From an uncultured Muribaculum sp. (GTDB lineage Bacteria > Bacteroidota > Bacteroidia > Bacteroidales > Muribaculaceae), in assembly GCF_910583865.1 (NCBI RefSeq), contig NZ_CAJTYX010000011.1, positions 8,358-72,357 on the forward strand: a DNA stretch of 64,000 nucleotides, read 5' to 3'. The translations under genes and the position numbers were made by a program. Within the stretch, counting starts at the first letter, position 1. Each line of letters begins with the position of its first letter. Below the pieces are notes generated by a model. That model was not told the DNA's origin, did no database searches, and saw only the letters and a list, made by a program, of their open reading frames with translations. This document shows positions 33,001 through 41,713 of the stretch, in pieces.

Positions 33001-33361
33001 GATGGCCGACACGGTAGAGTTTTTGCGCGGGGCATTGTCGGACACGAGGGTACGGCGTTGGTTCGAGGGCTACAGGCGATTGCTGCGGGAGCGTACTCTT
33101 GCCGTGCGATGCGATGTTCGCGACCGCGGGTCGGGCGAGTCTACCGGAGAGACCGAAGTGCGCCATTACCGTCCCGACCGCGTCGTATGGACCGCCGACG
33201 GCACTATCGAGGTGGTCGACTATAAGTTCGGCGACGAGGAGTCGTCGCGCTACCTCCGCCAGGTGCGCGGCTACATGCATCTTCTGCGCCGCCTTTACCC
33301 TAAAGTCCCCGTCAGAGGCTACCTCTGGTATCCCCTCTCCGCCACAATCATCCCCTGTTGA
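29999..33361 (+). CDS. UvrD-family helicase-nuclease, AddA/RecB-like
   Basis: A 1120-residue DNA repair protein expected to process double-strand breaks. It has Walker A ASAGSGKTFTLT at residues 7-18, TFTNKATEEMK near 58, Walker B LIDEFQDTSR near 408, GDEKQAIYRFR near 440, TIHKSKGLEF near 755 and VYVAFTRASRELIVGY near 842. The C-terminal PD-(D/E)XK nuclease is visible as RPDRVVW and EVVDYKFG near 1065-1085. The start at 29999 overlaps the SUI1-like stop; a second ATG lies five codons upstream. No AddB-like partner is encoded nearby. Confidence 0.88.
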   Translation: MLKIHKASAGSGKTFTLTGSYIKLLLGEKQPGGSYRLSRGVNRHRAILAITFTNKATEEMKARIVSQLALLADPRGKSPYRDSLCSDLHCSSAELSAQARKALNALLVDFGNFNISTIDAFFQTVLRTFAREANLSGNYEVELDDQQAVYMGVNAMLSSLGMSEGDASDDGKRRRQLMSWLRQYMIQKLDEGNSFNIFVRDSKITADLVGYIKKALNETYKLNASTIMAYLEDPEHIVRFSSSLERCYRRCRKRLMEEADATVRLLESNGVLEGVHKNVRGPFLKWQAGDVDVRKDLTATVRKAAEDPLAYFTKAYKNTPSDLVGAVGQLASDAIASWGDMRMLLVLRANIFHMGIIGEVERRTAEVQRENNAILLGDTGTILRTIINQEEAPFIYERLGMRLRHFLIDEFQDTSRLQWLNLSPLVKESLATGNDNLIIGDEKQAIYRFRNSDPSLIIKDVPEEFARECEMHGNVIEENTNWRSAREIVQFNNTVFLSLARQLGLGDIYANVAQKVRHTDMDGYVEFTPFGEETQSLDRMVGHIVRQLGSGYRQSDIAVLCARRSECGEVVARLLRAKEEGGDGPLSRLQIITDEALVVGNAPSVRQIVGVLRYVDTHVSLTHSGRPDTTGAEIINRFEFFRAMGHTPREAMGMAFSDEGNEADRAALEAAQMECINVPSIVERIVARCISPEACRDENLYITAFQDMVVDFCAHGNADLHSFMKWWDEKGCTRSLSVPEGVDGIRVMTIHKSKGLEFACVHVPLLGGSLSSPDNMMWVSTRDEATGELPAIFRGPEFDPADVPPLIPLGAATVGKIPQFAAQYAEAVRDESIDRLNQVYVAFTRASRELIVGYREEKSEISERLEAAFAEMTPDMCESVERGRSLPEGTLIALSDKLERVEVCTDEEGDTVEAEVLKIGRPVGVDTDVACGDGLVEMPPYYSYDNEAIWAMSRIEDMADMERPRQRGIVLHAVMGYVRDASDVDRAVLRANMRGMVPHAEMADTVEFLRGALSDTRVRRWFEGYRRLLRERTLAVRCDVRDRGSGESTGETEVRHYRPDRVVWTADGTIEVVDYKFGDEESSRYLRQVRGYMHLLRRLYPKVPVRGYLWYPLSATIIPC

Positions 33362-33384
33362 CAGCCACGGTCTATTTAAATAAA

Positions 33385-33417
33385 TTTGGCTTTGTATCCG
33401 ACTTATTCGTATATTTG
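33385..33417 (+). promoter_or_regulatory. promoter of the TPR-AraC regulator gene
   Basis: TTTG at 33385-33388 and TATATTTG at 33410-33417 are separated by 21 nt, matching both elements of the Bacteroidetes promoter. Transcription would start near 33424, about 36 nt before the ATG at 33460. Confidence 0.72.
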
Positions 33418-33459
33418 TAGAATAATGAATATTGACCTATCGGGAAAAGCTGTTTTAAC

Positions 33460-35112
33460 ATGAAGAACAATTGCAAGACATTCACATCCGGTCTCGCCTT
33501 ACTGTTGGTACTACTGCTCTCCGGCGCAAGGACAGGCATATGTGCGGAAGCCGACAGATACGTGTACTCCTACATGCCGTCCGACAGCCTTTTTGAGGAA
33601 GGCCGTTCATTCTTGCTTGAGAAGCAGCGCCCCGACAGTGCATTGTTGGCGTTCTCCATAGTATCGGACAGATATGACAATGGGATGGACAGTTCCGACA
33701 AGCTGCTGTGTGTCAGGGCACTCAATAATGTAGGCTTTATATACCAGTATCACTACAATGACTATATACGTGCCTACGGGCTTTACCGCCGCATATTGGA
33801 ACTTACCGACAGTACGGACTGCAATCAGGCATCGGTAAGAGCCAACGCATTGATAAACATAGGCAATATCTTCTATTCTTACTCTTCAAGGGATCTTTCG
33901 GGTGAATCGCTTGATTGTGCCAGACTGGCCTACCGTATGGCACTTGACAATGCTGTCAGAGGTAAAGCCTATCAGCCTATGATGACGGCGTTTCATGCGT
34001 TGACATTGTTTTCCGATTATACCAAGTCGCCCGATGTACTGATGTCGCTCATAGAATTGTACAAGAATCTTGATGTCCCTGCGGATACTCCGTTGAAGGG
34101 ATTCAATGACAAACGCATTGAGATATTCGAGGCTGTCTCCACGAAGGATTATACGAAAGCTTATAAACTCCTTCAACAGCTTCCGGATCATATCGACACC
34201 GATGTAACCCCGGACTTGTATGTGTTCAATGCCCGGCGCGACCTTATCGAATTCTTAGTGTGGACAGGGAGGTATGATGAGGCGGCATCCGTCACGGAAG
34301 AAATGATCCGGTGTGCCGGTGAGAAGGGGAATCCCCTATGGGAGATGAATTTCCATTGGGTGCTCGCATCAATTCTTGACGAAACGGGCGATTCGACCGG
34401 AGCGGCCTCCCACCGTCTGCGCTGCTATCAGCTCAGTGACTCTATCGCTCTGGCAAACAGACTCGATATGCTCCAGACCGAACGCTTCGCCAGCGACATA
34501 GAGATGTATAGCAATGAGGCAAGGAGGATATCAGAGGAAAAGCGCAGGCAGGGTATGTGGCTCGTTGCTGCCATAATCGCAGTTATAATAGTCTCTTTCA
34601 CGTGCTTCCGGTTCATTGCCATGCACCGCAGGCTGAAGGAAAGCTACAAGGCATTGTTCGAGCGCCAACAGCAGCAGATCGGTTGCGATACAAAGTCCGG
34701 GCAGAATACTGCCGATTCTTCCCCGAAATATCCTGTCAATATATCCGAGGATGAGTTGGCCGACATGAAGCGCCGCATTGAGCAGGTGATGGAGTCATCG
34801 GAAGAGATTTACACTCCGGAATTCTCGCTTGACGCCCTGGCCCGTCTCACGGATATACGTCCGCGCACATTGTCGGGTGTGCTATCCGAACTCTTCGGGA
34901 AGAATTTCTACGCGCTTTTGAACTTCTACAGGGTGGGGCGTGCATGCCGCTATTTCAACGATACCGAGCACTATGGCGGCTATACCATAGAGGCGGTCTC
35001 CCGTCTGGTAGGCTACAAGTCGCGCTCCTCGTTTGTATTGGCGTTTAAAAATGTAACCGGCCTGAAACCAAGTGAATATCTCAAGATGGCGAGGGACAAT
35101 GCGTCCGAATAG
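33460..35112 (+). CDS. membrane-bound TPR-AraC transcription regulator
   Basis: A 550-residue one-component regulator. A signal peptide (about 1-28) is followed by a periplasmic TPR-like helical region (about 40-335), a membrane helix near 365-387 (MWLVAAIIAVIIVSFTCF), a short linker and a C-terminal AraC-type DNA-binding domain (about 450-548; FSLDALARLTDIRPRTLSGV and TIEAVSRLVGYKSRSSF). The layout suggests that a periplasmic signal is passed through the membrane to DNA. It is immediately upstream of the GH85 enzyme, so it probably controls that locus. It is not a hybrid two-component protein, as no kinase domain is present. Confidence 0.85.
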   Translation: MKNNCKTFTSGLALLLVLLLSGARTGICAEADRYVYSYMPSDSLFEEGRSFLLEKQRPDSALLAFSIVSDRYDNGMDSSDKLLCVRALNNVGFIYQYHYNDYIRAYGLYRRILELTDSTDCNQASVRANALINIGNIFYSYSSRDLSGESLDCARLAYRMALDNAVRGKAYQPMMTAFHALTLFSDYTKSPDVLMSLIELYKNLDVPADTPLKGFNDKRIEIFEAVSTKDYTKAYKLLQQLPDHIDTDVTPDLYVFNARRDLIEFLVWTGRYDEAASVTEEMIRCAGEKGNPLWEMNFHWVLASILDETGDSTGAASHRLRCYQLSDSIALANRLDMLQTERFASDIEMYSNEARRISEEKRRQGMWLVAAIIAVIIVSFTCFRFIAMHRRLKESYKALFERQQQQIGCDTKSGQNTADSSPKYPVNISEDELADMKRRIEQVMESSEEIYTPEFSLDALARLTDIRPRTLSGVLSELFGKNFYALLNFYRVGRACRYFNDTEHYGGYTIEAVSRLVGYKSRSSFVLAFKNVTGLKPSEYLKMARDNASE

Positions 35113-35198
35113 ACGCATTCATACATCTTTTCGGAACGTCTGCGTCCATGCGGACAGATGGGATGTCCTTTCATAGTGATATGATTTATTGCGGTCTG

Positions 35199-35206
35199 TA
35201 ACTTTG
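35199..35206 (+). promoter_or_regulatory. promoter -7 box upstream of GH85
   Basis: TAACTTTG matches TAnnTTTG and lies 59 bp before the ATG at 35266. The -33 region has no good TTTG, as would fit a promoter that needs an activator such as the upstream AraC-type protein. Confidence 0.5.
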
Positions 35207-35265
35207 CGGTGAACGGTTTTTCACCGACACCTTATTAATTATATACCGAATAAATCAATCAGATT

Positions 35266-38200
35266 ATGAATTTAAAAAGACTCGCCACGGTCGCGGCAGC
35301 GGCTGTAGTGGGGTTATCGGCTCTTAATGCGCAGCAGCCTTACGGCGGATGCTGGCATCCGGACGATGTAAAAGACTGGAGTCCGGAGACCGACCCCGAT
35401 GCACGTTTCAACAGGTCACGCGTTCCGCTGGCCAAGCGTTTCAAGGAATCGCCCATCATGAAAGCCAACGAATACCAGTGGTACGAGGGTGAACTCTGCA
35501 ACGCCACTATCCTCTATCCCACATGTTCGCAATGTCCGTCGCAGGGCGATTATAATTTCACGGGCTACCAGCCTACCTACTGGCAGTATATGGATAAGCT
35601 CGTCTATTGGGCGGGTTCCGCTTCGGAAGGTATCATCATACCCCCTCCCGCACCTGTGGTCGATGCAGCACACGCCCAGGGCGTGAAGGTACTCGGGCAG
35701 ATTTTCTTCCCTCCCACATACTACGGAGGCACCTACGACTGGGTGGTGCAGATGTGCACGAATGAGAACGGGTCATACGTGTATGCCAAAAAACTGTATG
35801 AAATCGCCGCCTACATGGGCTTCGACGGATGGTTTATCAACTCCGAGTCGGGAGGCCACAGCGGCTGGAACGGCTGGATTCGTGAATACATGAGCTATGC
35901 CGAGGCCGGAGGACAGCCGTGGATGGAGATCCAATGGTATGACGCCCGCAACCTGGTGGATACCGAGAAGATGAAAACCCACATCAACACGTCGCAGTTC
36001 CTTGAATACGGTGCTGCCGGTGACCACCGCGACGAGGCTGAAAAGATCGGTTGCACCGTTGAGCAGACTTTCTCGAAGATCTATGCCGGCGTGCAGGTAG
36101 TGAATTCAGGTTATGACGGCTGGGGCGGCCAGCTCCGTGCAGCGATGCCCAAAGAGGGCCATGTCGGTTCGCTCGATCTCTTCTGTCCGGAGGAACGCCT
36201 GTGGAAAGACTGGGTGAAGAGCCTGCTCAACACTCCCGACAATTGCGGCCAAAAGGCCTACGATGCTGTCAACGGCGTGTTCCGCTACGAGCAGAACATG
36301 TGGGTCAACGTCAAGGGAGATCCCTCGTATCTGACTCCGGAAAAGGAAACATCATGGCTCGATCCCACCCCAACATGGCCGGGACTGTCCAACGCCATGT
36401 GTGAGCGTTCGGCCATACAGAGCATGCCCTTCACCAGTTCGATGTGTGTCGGCGTGGGCAAGCACCGTTTCGTGCATGGCAAGAAACGTGCCACACGCGA
36501 CTGGTATCACTCGGGCGTGCAGTCGGTGCTCCCGACATGGCGCTGGTGGATAGAGAACCGTGGCGAGCTGAAAGTGGCTGTCGACTGGGACGATGCATGG
36601 AACGTAGGGTCGAGCTTCAAGATTTCAGGCACGCTGTCGGCGGGCGACCATCTGATGCGTCTCTACAAGACCATGATTCCCGTGGCCGCAGGCGGCACTC
36701 TGAGAGTAGTCTACAAGGGTGGCAAAGGCGTCGTGCTCGAAGCCCGTCTCTCCACCGAAAGCTCCGTGAACCCCGACGTGACACTACAGCCGGCATCGGT
36801 AAAGCAGGAAAACGGATGGGACATAGCCGAATATGACCTCTCCAGCCTCACGGGAAAGACCATCTACATGATCGCCCTCAACATCAAGGCTGAGAAGGCT
36901 AATCCCGACTTCTCGATGAACCTCGGCGAACTCGCCGTGCTCCCCGCAGGATATGCTCCCGAGGCACTGAAGGTCACTAATTTCACTACCACCTCCACTC
37001 TCGGCGAAGGGAAGAACGACCTGCGCCTTTTCTGGAACTTCGACTGGAGCGACGATTTCGACCATTTCGACATATATATCAAGGATGGCAGCGGCATAAG
37101 CACACTCGTTGGCCAGACACGCGGCGAGGCATTCTACGTGCCGGCGTTTGACAGGCATGCCAATGACGGCGAGATACTCGTGCGTCTGGAGGCCGTGATG
37201 AAAAACGGTGAATCGTATGCAGTGGGCGAGCTTAATCCCAAATATCCTCAGACCGGTGTCCCCGTAGTGACTCTGTTGCTCGACAAGAGCTATATCAAGG
37301 CAGGCGAGACGGCTACGATCACGGCACGCGGTACCGGCAATCCATCCGGATTTGAATGGGTACTTCCCGAAGGGCTTGAATTCGCCGACGGGACATCAGC
37401 TACCTCCAATCCGGTGAAAGTAAAGGCTACAGCCAACGGACGCCACGTGCTTACCGTAAAGGCCACTAATGAAGCAGGAACTTCCTCGACCGAAATCCAG
37501 GCTATCGACGTGCTGTCGGACGAAGAGTATGCCAAGGTGGAGAATGTGGTGCTCGGCAAGACCGTGGTGGATTTCAGCGGCTCGACCAACACCACCGAGA
37601 CCCCCGAGCGCATAATCGACGGTGTGGCCAAGCCCGGCGATGCATCGCAGAAGTGGTGTAACGTGAGCGCCGAGAACTGGGTGGTGTTCGACCTTGAGAA
37701 CGCATACCGCATCTACGGCTTCAAGATCTACGACTGCAACTACGGTCCGGAGAGCGGCGACCAGATCCGCAACTATAAGATAGCCCTTTCCGATGACGGA
37801 TTGACATGGACCAATGTCGTGGAGGAGAACGAGGTTTCGGACCAAGCCCTCAAGAGCGCGTTCATAGCTCCGGTAAAGGCACGCTTCGTCAAGCTTATTC
37901 CCGAGGTACAGGGCACGATGCGCATATGGGAATTCGAGGTGTACGGCATCGATGACACGAAGTTTAACATTTCCGTAGATAACGAACTTGCGCTCGACAT
38001 AAACGGCAAGGGTGACATAATTGTAGCATACGACCTTAACGGCGACAAGCGCGAGGCCAACTTCGGCTGTACCGCTACGACCGGCTCCAATCTCGTGGAA
38101 CTCGGAAATATTGTCGAGGATAAGGTCAATTCCCGTTTCGTGGTTCCCGTCAAGTCGGGCAACAATATCGGACGTTGCGAGATAGAGGTGCGCCTCACCA

Positions 38201-39519
38201 ACGGCACGTCATACAAGATAGGCAAGGTAAAGGTGTCGATCGACAACGACGCTCTTCCAAATGTCCTCTCCGGACTGAAGGCCACCGTGCGCCATTATGA
38301 GGGTGACAGCAACATGGGCGGCGTCGGCTTCGACACATACACCGTATCGGGCCTGACCGACGGCGACAAGGCCAACGAGGCATTGTCGGAGATTGAGAAA
38401 TTCTCCTCACACAGTTTTGACCTCTGGACCATATTCGAATGTCCCGACAAGGACGGCTGGGACCTGACAAAGGTCAAGGTGTTCTTCCCCGACAACAATA
38501 CCGGCACAAACGACAACGACGTGGATGGAGTGGTCAGCAAGGACATCACCATAGCATGCGGCAATACCCTTGAACTGCTCACTCCGATAAAGACGTTCGA
38601 GAATATCGGGGAGACGGCAGGCATCGAGTATCTGCTGCCCGAGGCGCGCAACTGCAAGTACATCGTGATAAAGAGCAATCTCAATCCGTACTTCTATCCT
38701 TCGCTGGCCGAGGTCGAGGCTTACGTGCAGCCGGGAGTACCCGACGGGCCGCTCGAACTCACCGGATGGACCAAGGACATAATAGCAGAGAAAGCCGGGT
38801 ATAAGGTGACCAACTATAGTTTCCATGACGATTTCGGCACATTCTATTCGACCGGCGTAAGCGAATCGGGAGCGATAGCCGACGATTCCAGGGAGTTGGT
38901 AACCGCCAACGGCACCAAGTTCCGCCTCGCGCCTTACGACGGCAACAATGCCCTGCCGATGAGCAAGAACGGCGACAACGAGCTTACGCTTGCCGCTCCG
39001 ACCGATGCAAGCAAATTGCAGTTCCTGGCTTTCAGCCCGCTTCGTAAGCCCACTATGGAAGTAGTGCTCAACTACACCGACGGAACATCGAGCGATGCTG
39101 CGAAATTCAATATTCCATACAGCCATATCGACGAAAAAGACGGTAACGAAGGCAAGGGTGAGGCTGTGTTCGCCTTAGGCATCTACGACGTTGACAATGA
39201 GGGTGTGGCCAATCCTAACTGGGACGGCTACTACAACCTCTACGAATATGAGATGGATGCCGATCCGACAAAGAAGATCAAGTCGATCATCGTGCGTCGT
39301 GCCGCAACCCTGACCGGCGGTACTCCTATCCTTCTCGCCGTATCCCACAGCAAGGGTTCGACAAGCGGTATCGAGGATATTGACAGACCTTCAGCCGACG
39401 GCTCAAAGGAGATCGTAGCCATCTACAATCTACAGGGCATGCCGGTCAAGAATCCGGTGGCCGGAGTATATGTGGTGAGGTATTCCGACGGTTCATCACG
39501 CAAGATACTCGTAAAGTAG
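35266..39519 (+). CDS. GH85 endo-beta-N-acetylglucosaminidase with T9SS signal
   Basis: A 1417-residue secreted enzyme predicted to cut between the two core GlcNAc residues of N-glycans. A signal peptide (1-22) precedes the GH85 catalytic domain (about 30-430), with the expected Asn-X-Glu pair in WFINSES (Asn192, Glu194). A discoidin-like F5/8 domain lies at about 760-895 (WVVFDLENAYRIYGFKI), with Ig/PKD-like parts between (about 600-755). The last 75 residues (GVYVVRYSDGSSRKILVK) form a type IX secretion C-terminal sorting domain, so it is exported and probably surface-attached. A terminator-like hairpin follows. Confidence 0.92.
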   Translation: MNLKRLATVAAAAVVGLSALNAQQPYGGCWHPDDVKDWSPETDPDARFNRSRVPLAKRFKESPIMKANEYQWYEGELCNATILYPTCSQCPSQGDYNFTGYQPTYWQYMDKLVYWAGSASEGIIIPPPAPVVDAAHAQGVKVLGQIFFPPTYYGGTYDWVVQMCTNENGSYVYAKKLYEIAAYMGFDGWFINSESGGHSGWNGWIREYMSYAEAGGQPWMEIQWYDARNLVDTEKMKTHINTSQFLEYGAAGDHRDEAEKIGCTVEQTFSKIYAGVQVVNSGYDGWGGQLRAAMPKEGHVGSLDLFCPEERLWKDWVKSLLNTPDNCGQKAYDAVNGVFRYEQNMWVNVKGDPSYLTPEKETSWLDPTPTWPGLSNAMCERSAIQSMPFTSSMCVGVGKHRFVHGKKRATRDWYHSGVQSVLPTWRWWIENRGELKVAVDWDDAWNVGSSFKISGTLSAGDHLMRLYKTMIPVAAGGTLRVVYKGGKGVVLEARLSTESSVNPDVTLQPASVKQENGWDIAEYDLSSLTGKTIYMIALNIKAEKANPDFSMNLGELAVLPAGYAPEALKVTNFTTTSTLGEGKNDLRLFWNFDWSDDFDHFDIYIKDGSGISTLVGQTRGEAFYVPAFDRHANDGEILVRLEAVMKNGESYAVGELNPKYPQTGVPVVTLLLDKSYIKAGETATITARGTGNPSGFEWVLPEGLEFADGTSATSNPVKVKATANGRHVLTVKATNEAGTSSTEIQAIDVLSDEEYAKVENVVLGKTVVDFSGSTNTTETPERIIDGVAKPGDASQKWCNVSAENWVVFDLENAYRIYGFKIYDCNYGPESGDQIRNYKIALSDDGLTWTNVVEENEVSDQALKSAFIAPVKARFVKLIPEVQGTMRIWEFEVYGIDDTKFNISVDNELALDINGKGDIIVAYDLNGDKREANFGCTATTGSNLVELGNIVEDKVNSRFVVPVKSGNNIGRCEIEVRLTNGTSYKIGKVKVSIDNDALPNVLSGLKATVRHYEGDSNMGGVGFDTYTVSGLTDGDKANEALSEIEKFSSHSFDLWTIFECPDKDGWDLTKVKVFFPDNNTGTNDNDVDGVVSKDITIACGNTLELLTPIKTFENIGETAGIEYLLPEARNCKYIVIKSNLNPYFYPSLAEVEAYVQPGVPDGPLELTGWTKDIIAEKAGYKVTNYSFHDDFGTFYSTGVSESGAIADDSRELVTANGTKFRLAPYDGNNALPMSKNGDNELTLAAPTDASKLQFLAFSPLRKPTMEVVLNYTDGTSSDAAKFNIPYSHIDEKDGNEGKGEAVFALGIYDVDNEGVANPNWDGYYNLYEYEMDADPTKKIKSIIVRRAATLTGGTPILLAVSHSKGSTSGIEDIDRPSADGSKEIVAIYNLQGMPVKNPVAGVYVVRYSDGSSRKILVK

Positions 39520-39553
39520 ACCGATAAACATAATTCCGCTTTTTCATCATGAA

Positions 39554-39614
39554 AGTTGCGAGACAGAGGCCATCAATGAATGTAATTCGCATGGCTTTGT
39601 CTCGCAACTGTTTT
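39554..39614 (+). terminator. terminator after GH85
   Basis: AGTTGCGAGACA (39554-39565) pairs with TGTCTCGCAACT ending at 39609, extended inward by GGCCAT/ATGGC, and TTTT follows. It lies 34 bp after the GH85 stop, separating GH85 from the next two genes. Confidence 0.75.
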
Positions 39615-39652
39615 ATTCCCATCTAATACATATATTCCCATCTAATACATAT
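39615..39652. repeat. two exact 19-bp tandem repeats
   Basis: ATTCCCATCTAATACATAT occurs twice in a row (39615-39633 and 39634-39652), between the GH85 terminator and the next ATG at 39663. It may be a duplicated promoter segment; no TAnnTTTG is seen in it. Confidence 0.7.
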
Positions 39653-39662
39653 TCATAAATCA

Positions 39663-40130
39663 ATGAAAACTATTGCAATAACATTACTGCTACTGTTGAT
39701 TTCCAATATACGGCAAGCACAGGCGACCGCCCCGATCAATGCGCTTGAAATCACCCATACCGACGGGGAGAGGACTTACGTGAAGCTTGCACCGGAACTC
39801 ACACTGTCATTCAACGCCGGTGACGCCTCTGTGGCGTTCGGCTCCCAACTGACGTTGCTGTTCGACAAGATCGGGAGTTGCCGGCACACTTACCACCGTT
39901 TTCCCGCTTCCGGCATTGACGGTACCACGCCGGATAAGGATATATATGTCGATGGAGGCTGCATATATGTAGTGACCGACAAGGCCGAGGCGTATGACAT
40001 GTCCGGCAGACGTATCGCCGTATATGACAACAGCCGGGGCAATATCTGTATCGACATGAATGAACTGAAGCCTTTCGGGACTGTAGTCCTACGCTATGGA
40101 GAAAACAGGACAATAAAAATAAAGTTATGA
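39663..40130 (+). CDS. small secreted protein of the GH85-CotH locus
   Basis: A 155-residue protein with an N-terminal signal peptide (about 1-20; LLLLLISNIRQAQA). The mature part is beta-rich, and its C-terminus (YDMSGRRIAVYD, then GTVVLRYGENRTIKIKL) resembles a type IX secretion sorting domain. No catalytic motif is seen. Its stop codon overlaps the CotH start (ATGA), so the two are translated together. The name of a family could not be given; it may be a chaperone-like or accessory partner of CotH. Confidence 0.65.
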   Translation: MKTIAITLLLLLISNIRQAQATAPINALEITHTDGERTYVKLAPELTLSFNAGDASVAFGSQLTLLFDKIGSCRHTYHRFPASGIDGTTPDKDIYVDGGCIYVVTDKAEAYDMSGRRIAVYDNSRGNICIDMNELKPFGTVVLRYGENRTIKIKL

Positions 40131-41539
40131 AATCCGGAAAATTTACATTGGTGTTCGCTTTTGCGATGGCCGTATCTACTGCGGCGGCTCAGACTCCGTG
40201 GCTGCATATTTATCGCAACGACGACTCGTTTACTTCGCGTGCGGCATCGGAGGTAGCCGAGCTGCGTTATGCCGGTGAGAATGTCGATGACTGGTCGGAA
40301 TCCTCGATGGTGCTTGTCGACAACTCCGGCAGCCGGACCGAAATCCCGCTTTCGGCGATAGAGGACTGGGCCGTCGGAGCCGATGTGCCGCAGGTATATA
40401 TAGTCACCGATACGCCTGCGGAGGATGTCGTGAGCAAGACCGAATATCTGCGCGGGACTCTCCGTGTCGACGGGTGCGGGATCATCGCCGATGTTCCTTC
40501 GACGGCGATGGGTGTGCGTGGCCGCGGCAATTCCACATGGCGTCCCGAGGATGGGATAAAGCTCCCTTATCGCGTGAAGTTCGACTCCAAGATATCGATA
40601 GGCGGGATGAAAAAAGCCAAGAACTACGTGCTTCTCGCCAATCATTTCGACCACTCGCTGATGCGTAATGCGTTGGGCATGGAGATCGCCCGCTTGTTGG
40701 GGATAAAATATGTCAACACCATGATTCCGTGTGACGTCTATTTCAACGGGGTGTATAAGGGTTCTTACAACTTGACAGAAAAGGTCGGCATCAACTCGGG
40801 CAGCATGAACGATGTTGACGAGGCCAACTCCGTGTTGTTCGAACTTGACGACCAGATGGACGAGACTTATGTGTTCACCTCGACATATTTCAATCTTCCG
40901 GTGATGGTGAAGGATCCCGACCTGACCGAGGAGCAGTTTGAGGTGTGGCAGGCCGACTTTACCGAGGCCGAGCGGCTTGTGAAGGAAGGCCGGGCATGCG
41001 AGGCGTTCGATGCGGATGATCTCGCGAAGTACATGGTCATGTTCTCGATATGCGGCAACCGCGAACTGCGGTTTCCCAAAAGCGGCTATATCTACAAGAC
41101 CCGCAATGCCGACGGCTCGGGTTCGCTATATCATTTCGGGCCGGTGTGGGATTTCGACATGGGATTCGGCAACGAGAAGGGGAATAACTTCACCGACATA
41201 ATGGATAATGCCTCGTTGCCGCTTTTCCATGGCGCGCTATCCATTCAGCCGGGTGTGAATTTCTTCTCCATGCTTCTGTCGCAGACGGAGATTAAGGCGG
41301 CATGCGACAGGGTCATGAAGGAATTCGTGGAAAATGGCGGCCCGGAAAAAGTGCTGGAATTCTTCGACGGGTATGCCGCGCGTATCCGCCCCACGTGGTA
41401 TCGCGACATGACTGCCCCGAAGGTGGCGGGCTGGCGTACCTACAGTCTCGACAAGGATTATATACCGCGCCTGCGTGCATGGCTTGCGGCGCGCCTTGAC
41501 TACGTTACCACTTCCCCGACATATGGCGTTACCAAATAG
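40127..41539 (+). CDS. secreted CotH-kinase family protein
   Basis: A 470-residue exported protein (signal peptide about 1-21, ending TAAAQ) of the CotH family, atypical protein kinases first known from Bacillus spore coats. The diagnostic GRGNSTW lies near residue 132, followed by PYRVKFD, YNLTEKVG near 212 and the conserved GPVWDFDMGFG near 338, whose Asp residues bind metal in CotH. Residues needed for catalysis therefore look intact. It is in an operon with the small secreted protein, downstream of GH85. The phosphorylated target is unknown. Confidence 0.88.
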   Translation: MKSGKFTLVFAFAMAVSTAAAQTPWLHIYRNDDSFTSRAASEVAELRYAGENVDDWSESSMVLVDNSGSRTEIPLSAIEDWAVGADVPQVYIVTDTPAEDVVSKTEYLRGTLRVDGCGIIADVPSTAMGVRGRGNSTWRPEDGIKLPYRVKFDSKISIGGMKKAKNYVLLANHFDHSLMRNALGMEIARLLGIKYVNTMIPCDVYFNGVYKGSYNLTEKVGINSGSMNDVDEANSVLFELDDQMDETYVFTSTYFNLPVMVKDPDLTEEQFEVWQADFTEAERLVKEGRACEAFDADDLAKYMVMFSICGNRELRFPKSGYIYKTRNADGSGSLYHFGPVWDFDMGFGNEKGNNFTDIMDNASLPLFHGALSIQPGVNFFSMLLSQTEIKAACDRVMKEFVENGGPEKVLEFFDGYAARIRPTWYRDMTAPKVAGWRTYSLDKDYIPRLRAWLAARLDYVTTSPTYGVTK

Positions 41540-41653
41540 GGGTATTTTTTAATATTCTAATACTCTGGATATCTCCGGTCATTCGTCCGACATTTCATGG
41601 CAGGACGCGTGGTCGGAGATTTTGCGCGAGAGGCGGAATTTTTGTGGCGCAAA

Positions 41654-41686
41654 TTTGTATTGTGCGTTCAGAATTTTTTAACTTTG
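41654..41686 (+). promoter_or_regulatory. promoter of the small membrane protein gene
   Basis: TTTG at 41654-41657 and TAACTTTG at 41679-41686 are 21 nt apart, a full match to the Bacteroidetes promoter. Transcription would begin near 41692, which supports the ATG at 41714 rather than an upstream one at 41597. Confidence 0.72.
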
Positions 41687-41713
41687 CGGAAGTTGATAGG
41701 ATTACATAGGATT

